The translations under genes were made by a program, and so were the position numbers. From Actinokineospora spheciospongiae (lineage in GTDB: Bacteria; Actinomycetota; Actinomycetes; Mycobacteriales; Pseudonocardiaceae), in assembly GCF_000564855.1 (NCBI RefSeq), contig NZ_AYXG01000083.1, positions 1 through 48,716 on the forward strand: DNA of 48,716 nt. Direction: 5' to 3'. Below the pieces are notes generated by a model, which was not told where the DNA came from, searched no databases, and saw nothing but the letters and a program-made list of their open reading frames with translations. Below are positions 1 to 8,600 of the stretch, piece after piece. The first letter of the stretch is position 1. Each line of letters opens with the position of its first letter.

Positions 1-787
1 CACCCGATCCGGCCACCAAAACGGCCGACCCGCTCTGCCCACCCGCTGCCGCCTGCGAGCCACCCGGCCCACCCACCGCAGCAGCCGCACCACCCGACCC
101 AGCCGCCAGCCCGGCCGATCCACCCGACCCGGTGGCCGAGTCAACCGACCCGCCCGGCCCACCCGCTGCCGCCGCCGCCGATCCACCGCGCCCACCCACC
201 ATTGCGGCCGAGCCACCCGACCCGGCCACCACAACGGCCGACCCGCTGCGTCCGCCCGCCGTTGCGGGCAAGTCATCAGACCCACCCACCGCGATATCCG
301 CACCACCCGGCTCGGACACCGGGCCGGTCGGTTCACCCGACCCACTCGCCGTCGCGGCCGAACCACCCGACCCGGCCACCACAGCAGCCGAACCACGCCC
401 ACCCGCTGCTGCGGGTGAGCCACCCGGCTCGCCCGCAGCAGCCGGACCACTCGGTCCGGCTGCCGGGGTGGCCACTCCATCCGGCCCGGTTGCCCCGGTG
501 GCCGGCCCACTCCGCCCGCCCGTCCCTGCGGGCGAGTCATCCGGGCCTGCCGCCGGGGTGGTCGATCCACCTGACCCGTCCGCCCTGGTGACCGGGCCAC
601 CCGGCGCACCCGCTGCTCCCACCGATCCACTCGGGCCGCCCGCTGCCGCCGACGGGTCACTCGGGTCTGTCGGAGTGGTCGCACCTGGATCGGCAGCGGT
701 GGTGGCCGCTTCCCCGGGGTCCGGCGTGCCCGCGCCGGGCGCCGGATCGGGGTTTCCCGGATCAGGACCAGGAGCGGCCGGGTCCGG
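1..787 (-). repeat. Degenerate low-complexity repeats encoding a Gly/Ser/Ala linker
   Basis: The linker of the SWIM protein is built from imperfect repeats. A segment starting near 207 recurs near 357, a spacing of 150 bp or 50 codons, and a related copy starts near base 3. At protein level the recurring pattern is GSGGSAA followed by a small hydrophobic or Gly pair. The phase is codon-preserving, as expected for in-frame expansion. Assembly errors and strain-to-strain length variation are likely here. Confidence 0.75.
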
Positions 788-1075
788 GGCGGGTTCGGCG
801 ATGTCGGCGGCGGCGACGGCGATGCCGCGGTGCAGGCACCGGGGGGCGAGCAGGCAGGTGCAGGTGAGGTCGGTGGCGGTGGTGAGGATGCCGGAGTGCA
901 AGGCCCAGACCAGGGTGGTGTCGGGGTCCAGGTCGGCTCGGGCCGACTCGGGGGTGTGGGTGATCGTCCACTCGGCTGCGCGGGAGAGGGCGGCGTCGAC
1001 CCGTTTGCGGAGGCGGGGTGGGAGTTCGTCGAGGACGTCGGCCAGGACGGTGGGGGCTATCGGGGGTGGGGTCAT
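1..1075 (-). CDS. SWIM zinc-finger protein, 3' end beyond the window
   Basis: No stop codon occurs from the ATG at 1075-1073 down to base 1, so at least 358 residues are encoded and the C-terminus lies outside the window. The first ~95 residues look like a normal folded domain and end in CTCLLAPRCLH, which fits the SWIM signature CxCx(n)CxH, a zinc-binding motif associated with DNA or protein contacts. After it the protein is an extreme Gly/Ser/Ala/Thr/Pro linker of at least 260 residues. The ATG overlaps the TGA of the upstream VWA gene (ATGA), so it is the last visible member of the MoxR/VWA operon. In E. coli the equivalent neighbour is YehQ. The role is unknown; a nucleic-acid or protein adaptor for the ATPase complex is an inference. 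Plus-strand reading frames here are Pro/Arg-rich shadows. Confidence 0.8.
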   Translation of the reverse strand, partial: MTPPPIAPTVLADVLDELPPRLRKRVDAALSRAAEWTITHTPESARADLDPDTTLVWALHSGILTTATDLTCTCLLAPRCLHRGIAVAAADIAEPAPDPAAPGPDPGNPDPAPGAGTPDPGEAATTAADPGATTPTDPSDPSAAAGGPSGSVGAAGAPGGPVTRADGSGGSTTPAAGPDDSPAGTGGRSGPATGATGPDGVATPAAGPSGPAAAGEPGGSPAAAGGRGSAAVVAGSGGSAATASGSGEPTGPVSEPGGADIAVGGSDDLPATAGGRSGSAVVVAGSGGSAAMVGGRGGSAAAAAGGPGGSVDSATGSGGSAGLAAGSGGAAAAVGGPGGSQAAAGGQSGSAVLVAGSG

Positions 1076-4000
1076 GTGCGCACCTTTTCCCCGACCCAGT
1101 GGGCCAGTTCCTGGGGGCTGAGGGCGGCGACCGGCATTCCGGCGGCCACCAGGCGGCCTGCCACCGAGGTGGAGTAGCGGGCGGTGCCGGTGTCGTCGAG
1201 GCTGGCGCAGCCGAGGACGGTGACGCCCGCGGTGACGAGTTCGCGGACCTGGGCGATCAGGGAGCCGAGGGGGCCGCCCTCCTCGAAGTCGCTGATGAGG
1301 ACGACCATGGTGCGTTCGGGGACGGTGACCAGGGAGCGGGCGTGGCGCAGGGCGCCCGCGATGTGGGTGCCGCCGCCCACGCGGACCTCCAGCAGCAGGG
1401 ACAGCGGGTCGGTGACCCGGTCGGTGAGGTCGACGACCTCGGTGGAGAACGCCAGGAAGTGCGTGGATAGGGCGGGTACCCCGGCGAACACCGACGCGGT
1501 CAGCGCGGCCCAGACCGTGGAGGACTCCATGGAGCCCGACACGTCGACCACGAGGACCAGTCGCCAGTCGGAGGAGCGGCGGCCCCTGGTGCGGAACACC
1601 GGGCGTTCGGGGACGACCCGCACCCGGCCGTCGGTGCCGCGGCGGGCGGTGGTCAGGTTGGCGCGGAGGGTGCGGGGCAGGTCCAGGCGACCGCCGGGGC
1701 GGCGGGTGGGTGTGGGCAGTTGGATGCCGGTGAGCGCGGGTCGGATGCGGTTGGCCAGTTGCGCGGTCAGTTCCCGGACCAGCCGGGCGACCAGGGGGCG
1801 CAGGCGGGCCAGTGCGGATTCCGAGAGGCCGCCCGCCAGGGACAGCACGGATCGCAGCAGTTCGACCGAGGGGCGCACCGACGCGGGGTCGATCTCCAGT
1901 GCCGCCTCCAGCCTGCCGCCCTCCGCTGAGGCGGCCAGGACCTCCTCGCGGATGTGGTCGCCGAACAGGTCCCGGAGTTCGTCGGACCAGTCGCGGACGT
2001 CCGGGAACGGGTTGGTGCGGTCCGCCCCGAGGTCTCCGCGGGCGGCGCCTTCGCCGCGGTCGTGCCCGTACAGCTCGTCCAGCGCTGCCGCGTACCGGGC
2101 CGCTCCGGCGGGTCGTTGGCCGCGCGCGCCGAGCAGGAGTTGCCACCGCAACCCGGCGGGCAGTTCCCCCGCCGCCGCGCCACCGGGCGCGGGCCCGTCG
2201 TGCGCCGGGAGGCCGGCGTCGGGGTGGTCACTCGTCGCGGGCCCTTGGACGGCGGTTTCACCGACATCATCCACTGTGGACATTGAATCGGTGAGGCCGT
2301 GCTCGATGAGGGCCTGCCTGCCCGCCTGTTCGGCTTCCAGCCACACCGCGAGCAGTTCCGGGTCCGGTGCCGTGGCGGTGTCGACGCGCGTTCCCGTCCG
2401 CTGTTCGACCACCGCCAGCACGCGGGAGCGGGCGGCCGGGCCGATCGAGGTGAACGCGCCGCGCAAGGCGGGCAGGCGGTCGAGGAAGTCCTTGTCCACC
2501 AGGCTTTCCACGCGTTCCAGGAGGGGGTCGAGTGCCTCGGGGGTTTCCAGCAGCGGGCCCGCGGCGGCGAGCACACCGGTCAGGCCGCGGCGCAGGGTGT
2601 CGCGGCGGGGTGGGGTGGTGGCGGTGTCGATCCAGGACGCCACGCGTTCGCCCAGGGCCTGGGGTGTGCTCAGGCCGAGCAGGACGCGGGTCGCGCCCGC
2701 GGCGCCCGCGATGAGGGGGGCGGCCTCGTCGGTGAGGCGGCGGAGGGTGGCGGTCAGGCGCAGGCCGGTGCCGTGGGTGTAATGGCGCTGGCCGAGTTCG
2801 ACCAGGGCCCGGGCGTCGGCGACGTCCTCGGACCCGGCGAGGCCGTCGAGTTGGGCGACCGCCGCGGTCTCCAGGTCGTGGGCGAGGCGGGGGTGGGCGT
2901 CGAGCACCGTGGCGGGGGTGCCGGGGAGGTGGCCTGCGCGCAGTCGGTCCAGCAGGTCGAGGCAGGACAGCAGGTCGTGCGGGATGCCCGCGGCGGGCAG
3001 GACGGTGGCGGCATCGGACAGCAGGTCGTCGACGAGGTCGGGCAGGCCGCAGGCGGCGGCGTCGAGCAGGTCGGCGCGGACGTCGGCGGGGGTGTGGCCG
3101 CCCTGCTCGGTGCGGGCGGCGCGGCGGGCGCGCAGCCTGCCGAGGGCGGCGAGCGGGAGCGTCGCCCCCCACAGGCCCGCGACGGGCAGGGTGGCCGCGG
3201 TGGACGGGGTCCAGGTGGCGGTCCAGCGGGTGGTGAGCGCGTCGCCGCCGCCGACGCCGGTGGTGGCGGTCTCCTCGGCGTAGGTGACGCCGAGGACGGC
3301 GAGCCTGCGCAGCGCCAGTTCGCGGCGGCTGTCGAGCGGGGAGCGCAGCGGGTCGAGCCGCAGCACGGCGGGTTTGCCGCTGCCGGGGCCGGGCAGCCGC
3401 AGGTCCGCCAGCAGCGCCTCGACCGCGGGCGCCAGGCCGGAGCGGGGTGTGGTCGGGGCGAGCAGTCCGGTGCGGCGGCCGACGAGCACGTCCCCGGCGG
3501 CGCGGGCCACGACCCGGCCCCGGCCCAGCGGTTCGGCGTGGGTGAGCACGGTCTGGACCGCCTCCACGACCTCGCCGCGCCCGGGGGCGGGCAGGCCGCG
3601 CAACCGGGCCAGGTCGACCGCCAGCCGCAGCACCTCCCGCGCCTCGCCGGGACCTGCCGGGTGGCCCAGTTCCCTGATGCGGGCGCACACCCGCACGACG
3701 ACCGACGCGGCGGCGGCCTCCACCGCGGCCGGGTCGCCGCCGGACTCGAACACCGCCTGCTGCCACTCCGGGTCGCGGATGCCCGCCGGGTAGCCGGACC
3801 GCTCGTCGAGCAGCGCGAACCCGTACGGCACCAGCGACGTCACGACCTCCGGGCCTGCCCCGGTGTCCTCCGGGGCGTCGTGCCCGGGGCCGTGCAGCAG
3901 GGCGGCGGCGTGGAAGGACCCGATGACCGCGGTGCAGCGCCTGCCGTCCGCCCGCGCGACGGCGCGGCGCATCCAGGCCTCGCGGCGCAGGTCGAACGGG

Positions 4001-4566
4001 TCGACCCCGGCGCCCTCGGCGTCGCGGCGCATCGCCCAGCCGACCAGCAGCGCCGCCCGGCGCACGGCCTCGGGGCTCTGGCCGGGAGCGGTGGCCTCGA
4101 CCAGCCGGTCCCACAGGTCGTCGCCGTCGCGGCCGGTCACCGTGCGCCGCAGCGCGTCGGTCAACGGGCTCGCCGCCCACCCCGGTGCCCGGTGGCCCGG
4201 CCCGCGCAGGCGCAACGGCAGGTCGCACGGGCGGACCTCGACGCCGTTGCGGTGCGCCCAGCGGAGCGCGGCCAGTTCGGGGGAGAAGTCGGCGAACGGG
4301 TAGAAAGCCAGGCCGCCGCCGTCGCGGGCGGCGCCGGAGAGGGCGACCGGTGCGGTGAGCGCCGGGTCGGCCAGGTGCGGCAGCCACTCCCCCAGTTCCT
4401 CGGGCAGCTCCACCAGCAGCAGCTCGGGCGCGGCGGCGTCGAGCAGGGCGGGCACGGCGGCGGCGAGGGCGGGCGAGTGGTGGCGCACGCCGATCAGGTG
4501 CGGGGCGCGGTGCTCGGCCAGCCGGGCGGCCTCGGCCGCCAGGACGTCCTCACGAGTCGAGGACAT
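1072..4566 (-). CDS. DUF5682-VWA fusion protein (YehM-YehP-like)
   Basis: 1164 residues. The N-terminus carries the DUF5682 hallmark GVRHHSPA, and a long helical Leu/Ala/Arg-rich body follows. The C-terminal ~200 residues are a von Willebrand A domain with the metal-ion-dependent adhesion motif DVSGS near residues 1008-1012, GGGTH near 1064 and ISDFEEGG near 1089. In E. coli these two parts are separate neighbouring genes, yehM and yehP, whose summed length is about the same, so this is a natural fusion. VWA domains paired with MoxR ATPases usually bind the ATPase or its client through the metal site. The ATG at 4566 is preferred over the in-frame ATG at 4629 because it follows the MoxR reading frame closely (17-base overlap) and leads straight into the conserved domain. 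It ends in an ATGA overlap with the SWIM gene. Confidence 0.88.
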   Translation of the reverse strand: MSSTREDVLAAEAARLAEHRAPHLIGVRHHSPALAAAVPALLDAAAPELLLVELPEELGEWLPHLADPALTAPVALSGAARDGGGLAFYPFADFSPELAALRWAHRNGVEVRPCDLPLRLRGPGHRAPGWAASPLTDALRRTVTGRDGDDLWDRLVEATAPGQSPEAVRRAALLVGWAMRRDAEGAGVDPFDLRREAWMRRAVARADGRRCTAVIGSFHAAALLHGPGHDAPEDTGAGPEVVTSLVPYGFALLDERSGYPAGIRDPEWQQAVFESGGDPAAVEAAAASVVVRVCARIRELGHPAGPGEAREVLRLAVDLARLRGLPAPGRGEVVEAVQTVLTHAEPLGRGRVVARAAGDVLVGRRTGLLAPTTPRSGLAPAVEALLADLRLPGPGSGKPAVLRLDPLRSPLDSRRELALRRLAVLGVTYAEETATTGVGGGDALTTRWTATWTPSTAATLPVAGLWGATLPLAALGRLRARRAARTEQGGHTPADVRADLLDAAACGLPDLVDDLLSDAATVLPAAGIPHDLLSCLDLLDRLRAGHLPGTPATVLDAHPRLAHDLETAAVAQLDGLAGSEDVADARALVELGQRHYTHGTGLRLTATLRRLTDEAAPLIAGAAGATRVLLGLSTPQALGERVASWIDTATTPPRRDTLRRGLTGVLAAAGPLLETPEALDPLLERVESLVDKDFLDRLPALRGAFTSIGPAARSRVLAVVEQRTGTRVDTATAPDPELLAVWLEAEQAGRQALIEHGLTDSMSTVDDVGETAVQGPATSDHPDAGLPAHDGPAPGGAAAGELPAGLRWQLLLGARGQRPAGAARYAAALDELYGHDRGEGAARGDLGADRTNPFPDVRDWSDELRDLFGDHIREEVLAASAEGGRLEAALEIDPASVRPSVELLRSVLSLAGGLSESALARLRPLVARLVRELTAQLANRIRPALTGIQLPTPTRRPGGRLDLPRTLRANLTTARRGTDGRVRVVPERPVFRTRGRRSSDWRLVLVVDVSGSMESSTVWAALTASVFAGVPALSTHFLAFSTEVVDLTDRVTDPLSLLLEVRVGGGTHIAGALRHARSLVTVPERTMVVLISDFEEGGPLGSLIAQVRELVTAGVTVLGCASLDDTGTARYSTSVAGRLVAAGMPVAALSPQELAHWVGEKVRT

Positions 4567-5698
4567 CGCGCAGCTCCCACAGCCGTCGCCAGGTGCGCGC
4601 CCCGGTCTCCGCGCGCCGCCGCACCGCACCGTCCCAGTAGCCCAGGAGCCGGGCGGCGTCGCCGGGGTCGTCCTTGCGGACGACGCCGAGCAGGTGCCCG
4701 GGCAGCAGCGACAGCGGGTCGCGGTCGCCGGGGAAGTACGCCTCGGCCAGGCCGAGGGAGGCCGCCACGGACACCGCCTCGGCGGTGCTCATCACCGTGG
4801 AGGGCCGCTCGACCGCCCACCCCTCCTGCGACACGCCGTTGCGCAGGTCGCGGAAAGCGGTGACCAGCGCTTCCAGCACCACGTCGTCCACCGCGAACGG
4901 CGCGCTGACCCGTTCCAGCGCGGCGGTGGCCTGCCTGCGCACCAGCGCCGTCTCGGCGGCGAGGTCGCCGATGGGGCCGACCGCCTCGAAGTTGAAGCGC
5001 CGCTTGAGCGCGGCCGACATCTCCGACACGCCCCGGTCGCGCAGGTTGGCGGTGGCGATGACGGTGAACCCGGGTGCGGCGTGCACGGTGGCGCCGTCGG
5101 TGCCCGACAGCTCGGGCACCGCGATGCGCCGGTCGGACAGGATCGACACCAGCGCGTCCTGCACCTCCGGCAGGCAGCGGGTGACCTCCTCGACCCGCAC
5201 GACCGCGCCGCCGCGCATGGCGGTGAGCACCGGGGACGGGACCAGCGCCCGCGGGCTGGGTCCCTCGGCCAGCAGCAGCGCGTAGTTCCAGCCGTAGCGC
5301 AACTGGTCCTCGGTGGTGCCCGCGGTGCCCTGCACGACCAGTTGGCTGGTGCTGGACACGGCGGCGGCCAGCAGTTCCGACAGCATCGACTTAGCGGTGC
5401 CGGGCTCGCCGACGAGCAGCAGCCCGCGTTCCCCGGCGAGGGTGACCACGGCCCGCTCGACCAGGGCCCGCTCGCCGACGAACTTCGGGCTGATCACCAT
5501 CCGCGCGGGCAGGCCGTCGGCCTTGGCGCCCGCGGGCAGCGCCAGCGCGTCGCCGCCGCTGCCGGTGACGAAGGTGACGACCGCGCGCGGGGTCAGCCGC
5601 CAACCCGGCGGTCGGGGGCCGCTGTCGTGGGCGGCGAGGAACGCCAGTTCCGCGCGGTGGGCGTCCTCGGCCGGGTCGACCTGCCTGGGGGCGTTCAC
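4550..5698 (-). CDS. MoxR-family AAA+ ATPase (YehL-like)
   Basis: 382 residues from a GTG that overlaps the stop of the giant upstream gene (GTGA). The AAA+ elements are complete: Walker A GEPGTAKS at 97-104, Walker B VVRVEE at about 166-171, sensor-1 Asn in TATATNLR-like context at about 218, and the arginine-rich LKRRFN at 231-236. MoxR ATPases are hexameric chaperone-like remodellers that usually act with a VWA partner, here encoded immediately downstream. The reading frame remains open upstream to 7240, but that part lies antisense-free inside the giant gene in another frame and has Arg/Pro/Gly shadow composition, so the GTG at 5698 is taken as the start. Confidence 0.92.
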   Translation of the reverse strand: MNAPRQVDPAEDAHRAELAFLAAHDSGPRPPGWRLTPRAVVTFVTGSGGDALALPAGAKADGLPARMVISPKFVGERALVERAVVTLAGERGLLLVGEPGTAKSMLSELLAAAVSSTSQLVVQGTAGTTEDQLRYGWNYALLLAEGPSPRALVPSPVLTAMRGGAVVRVEEVTRCLPEVQDALVSILSDRRIAVPELSGTDGATVHAAPGFTVIATANLRDRGVSEMSAALKRRFNFEAVGPIGDLAAETALVRRQATAALERVSAPFAVDDVVLEALVTAFRDLRNGVSQEGWAVERPSTVMSTAEAVSVAASLGLAEAYFPGDRDPLSLLPGHLLGVVRKDDPGDAARLLGYWDGAVRRRAETGARTWRRLWELRDVLDS

Positions 5699-8600
5699 CG
5701 GCGGCCTCCGGTCTTGAGCTCCTCGTAGGCGGGGGCATCGCCGTCGAGGACGCGCCGCCAGGCGCGGGTGAACAGGTCGGCGGCGGGTTCGCGGGCGACG
5801 ATCGCCGAGTCGGGTTTGCCGGTGATGCCGAACATCGGGGCCTTCCAGGTTTCCAGCGGCAGGTGCGGGGCGCCCAGCGGCAGCCAGCCGCCGGGCAGGA
5901 ACAGCGAACGCCCGGCCCTGGCCCGCTTGGCGGTGAGCACCAGGTCGGTCTCGGCGAGCGCGGCGCGGGCCTTGCGCAGCCGGGCGGGCTTCCACCCGGT
6001 CCACCGGGCGGTGTTGGCGTCGGTCGGGTCGGGCAGGGCGAGCAGTTGCAGGTAGAGCACGGCGGCGTCCTCGGCGAGCCCGAACTTCCCCGCCACCTCG
6101 GCGACCAGGTGCGGCGCGGACACCGCCGGGTCCTGGAAGTACGCGGCCGGGTCGGTGCCCTCGGCCGCGGTGGCGGCGCAGGCGGCGGCCAGCCCGGCGG
6201 AGGCCAGCAGGTCCGCGGCCGTCACCAGGTCCCCGCAGTACCAGACCTCGGCGAGGGCGGTGAACAGGTCGCGATCCTGCGGACCGATCAGGCCGGGCCG
6301 GACGACCAACCTGGAGCGCTCGTCGCGGTACCTGCCCACCTCCAGCCAGCCGCGGTGGGTGCCGAACAGCTCGTCGTCGGGCCCGTCGAGGCCGAGCAGG
6401 GCCCGCAGTTGGTCGTTGTCCGCCCAGTGGGTCAGCTCGACGGCGAACCCGGGGTCGGCGACGCGCCGCCGGGCCAGGTCCAGCGCCTCGGGCAGCCGGG
6501 CCCGCAGCGGGGACCCGGCGGGCAGCCGCTGCGCGAGCCAGAGCAGCACCTGCGGCACGGCGCGCAGCGTGGACCGGTCGAACCCGCCCGGGTTGTCGAC
6601 GACCGAGGCGCCCTGCTCGTCCACGCGCACGCCCTGGCTGGCGGCCAGCCACGGGGTGAGCCCGGGGTTGAGCACGCCGGTCACGTACTCGCCGCTGTTG
6701 TGCAGCGGCAGCAGCTTCGTCGCGTCGACCAGCACGTCGTCGGGGACCGGGGTGCGGCGGCCGAACTTCGCCGTCCACACCTCGGCGACGGCGTCCACGT
6801 CCGGCCCGGTGGTCCACAGGTCGGCGGGGTCGGTGGGCACGGCGGCGGCCAGCAGCGCGCGGCGGAAGGAGTCGGTGAGCGGCCGGAGGGTTTCCTTGGC
6901 CGCCTTGGCCGCGCCCGCCGACAGGCCGAGCGCCCGGCGCTCCTCGGTGCTGAGGTAGTGGGCGTCCCAGCGGTCCACCCCGGGCATCCCGGCCAGCAGG
7001 ACCGTGGCCTCGGCGATCCCCATGCCGGTGCGCTCGACCAAGGCGAGCACCGCCTCGGGCAACCACGGCGCCGGGCCGCGTTCGGCGAGCGCGGTCAGGA
7101 ACGCGGCCACCCGGTCGGGCCCGAACGACGGGCGGACCTCCTCGGCGGCCTCGACCCGCCACCCGCGCGGCAGGTCGAACACCCCGGGGGTGCGGGTGTA
7201 CTGGACGCCGTCGAACCGGTTGTCGGCGTCGTGGCGCCACTGCTGTTCGAACACGGCGACGAACCCGCCGTCCACCGGCACGACCCGGGTCTTGGGGTCC
7301 GGTGAGCCGTTCGGGACCAGCAGGCCCACGGTGCGCCAGTGCCCGGTGCCGTCGACGAGACCGGCCGCGGCGACCGACCGCAGGAACAGCACCAGGGCTT
7401 CGCGCTGGGCGTCCGGGGTGAACGGGGAGGCGGCGCGGTGGGCCAGGGCGGCGGCGTGGGGCAGCACGTCGTACCAGTCCGGGCTGGTCGACTCCGGCAG
7501 CGCCCCGGCCGCCGGGGTGGGCTCGGCGGCGGTCTCACCGAGTGCGGTGAGCAGGTCGGGCAGGTTCGTCGGCACGGACCCGTGGCCGCGGTGGGAGCGG
7601 TAGGTGCCGAACCAGGACAGCGCCGCGTTGAGGTCCTCCTCGGTGACCACGGGGCCGACCGGGGCGAACAGGGCGGTGTCGACCCGGCGGGCCGCGTCGG
7701 CGATCGGGGCGTAGCCGCGGTGCTCGCGCAGCAGGCCCGCCGCCCGCCGCACGACGTCGAGGACACCGGCGAGCAGCGCGGGGTGGGTCAGGCCGGGCAG
7801 GGCGTCGGCGACCGCACCGGCCAGCCCGCCGCGCTTGCCCGCGACCAGGTCGGCGAACACCTCGTCCGCCGGGCGGCGGGCGTCGTCGGCGGGTTCGGCC
7901 AGTGCCGCCTCCAGGACCCGTTCGACCGCCTCGCGGCCGACCTCGCGCAGCGCCGCCGATCCGGCGGGGTCGCGCGGGGTGAGCAGGTGCCACCACTCGA
8001 CGGGTGCGACGAACGGGGTGCCCGCGGCGTAGGCCGGGTGCCGGTCCGAGGCGGACACGGCGCCCAGGGCACTGCCGTCGGTGGCGTGCAGCATCAGGTG
8101 GCCCTGGCGCCTGCTGAGCACCACCTCACCACCGCCGGGCAGGCGCAGCACCCCGGCCGGTCCCTCCCGGCCCCCGGTCAGGCGGGCGCGCCTGCCGTCG
8201 ACGCCCTCACCGGTCCAGGACCCGTCTGCCTCGCGGCGCACCCGCCAGCCGTGCAGGCCGCCCGCGGCCCCGAGCGGGCTCATCGAGGTGGCGGCGGCGA
8301 CGGGCCGCAGGTCGCACCACTGCGGTTGCAGGGCCGCCCCGTCGAGGGCGAAGTCCTCGACGAACCGGGGCAGGCTGGCCCGACCGCGTTCGCCGGTGGC
8401 CGGGTCGAGTTCGACCCAGCGCCACTCGCCGTCGGAGTAGCGGTCGGTCCACAGGGTGGTGCCGTCGCCGAAGACCCGGCCGCTCCGGGGCGCCTGGGTG
8501 TCGCCGGGGTGCACCGCGCGACCACCCGTGCCGCGCCCGCCGCCGGTCAGGGCGATCGACGGCGCGGGCAGGTCCCGGCCGTAGTGGGCGGTGTGCTCGC

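Noticed and set aside
132-1121. Plus-strand Pro/Ala-rich ORF of 329 aa
   Set aside because: It is the antisense of the SWIM gene. Its Pro-Pro-Asp repeats mirror the Gly/Ser-rich linker, its end lacks a recognisable domain, and the minus-strand frame has a SWIM motif and an ATGA overlap with the upstream operon gene.
2299-4863. Long plus-strand ORF of 854 aa
   Set aside because: Its Gly/Ala/Gln/Val composition is a shadow of the DUF5682-VWA gene on the other strand; no domain is visible.
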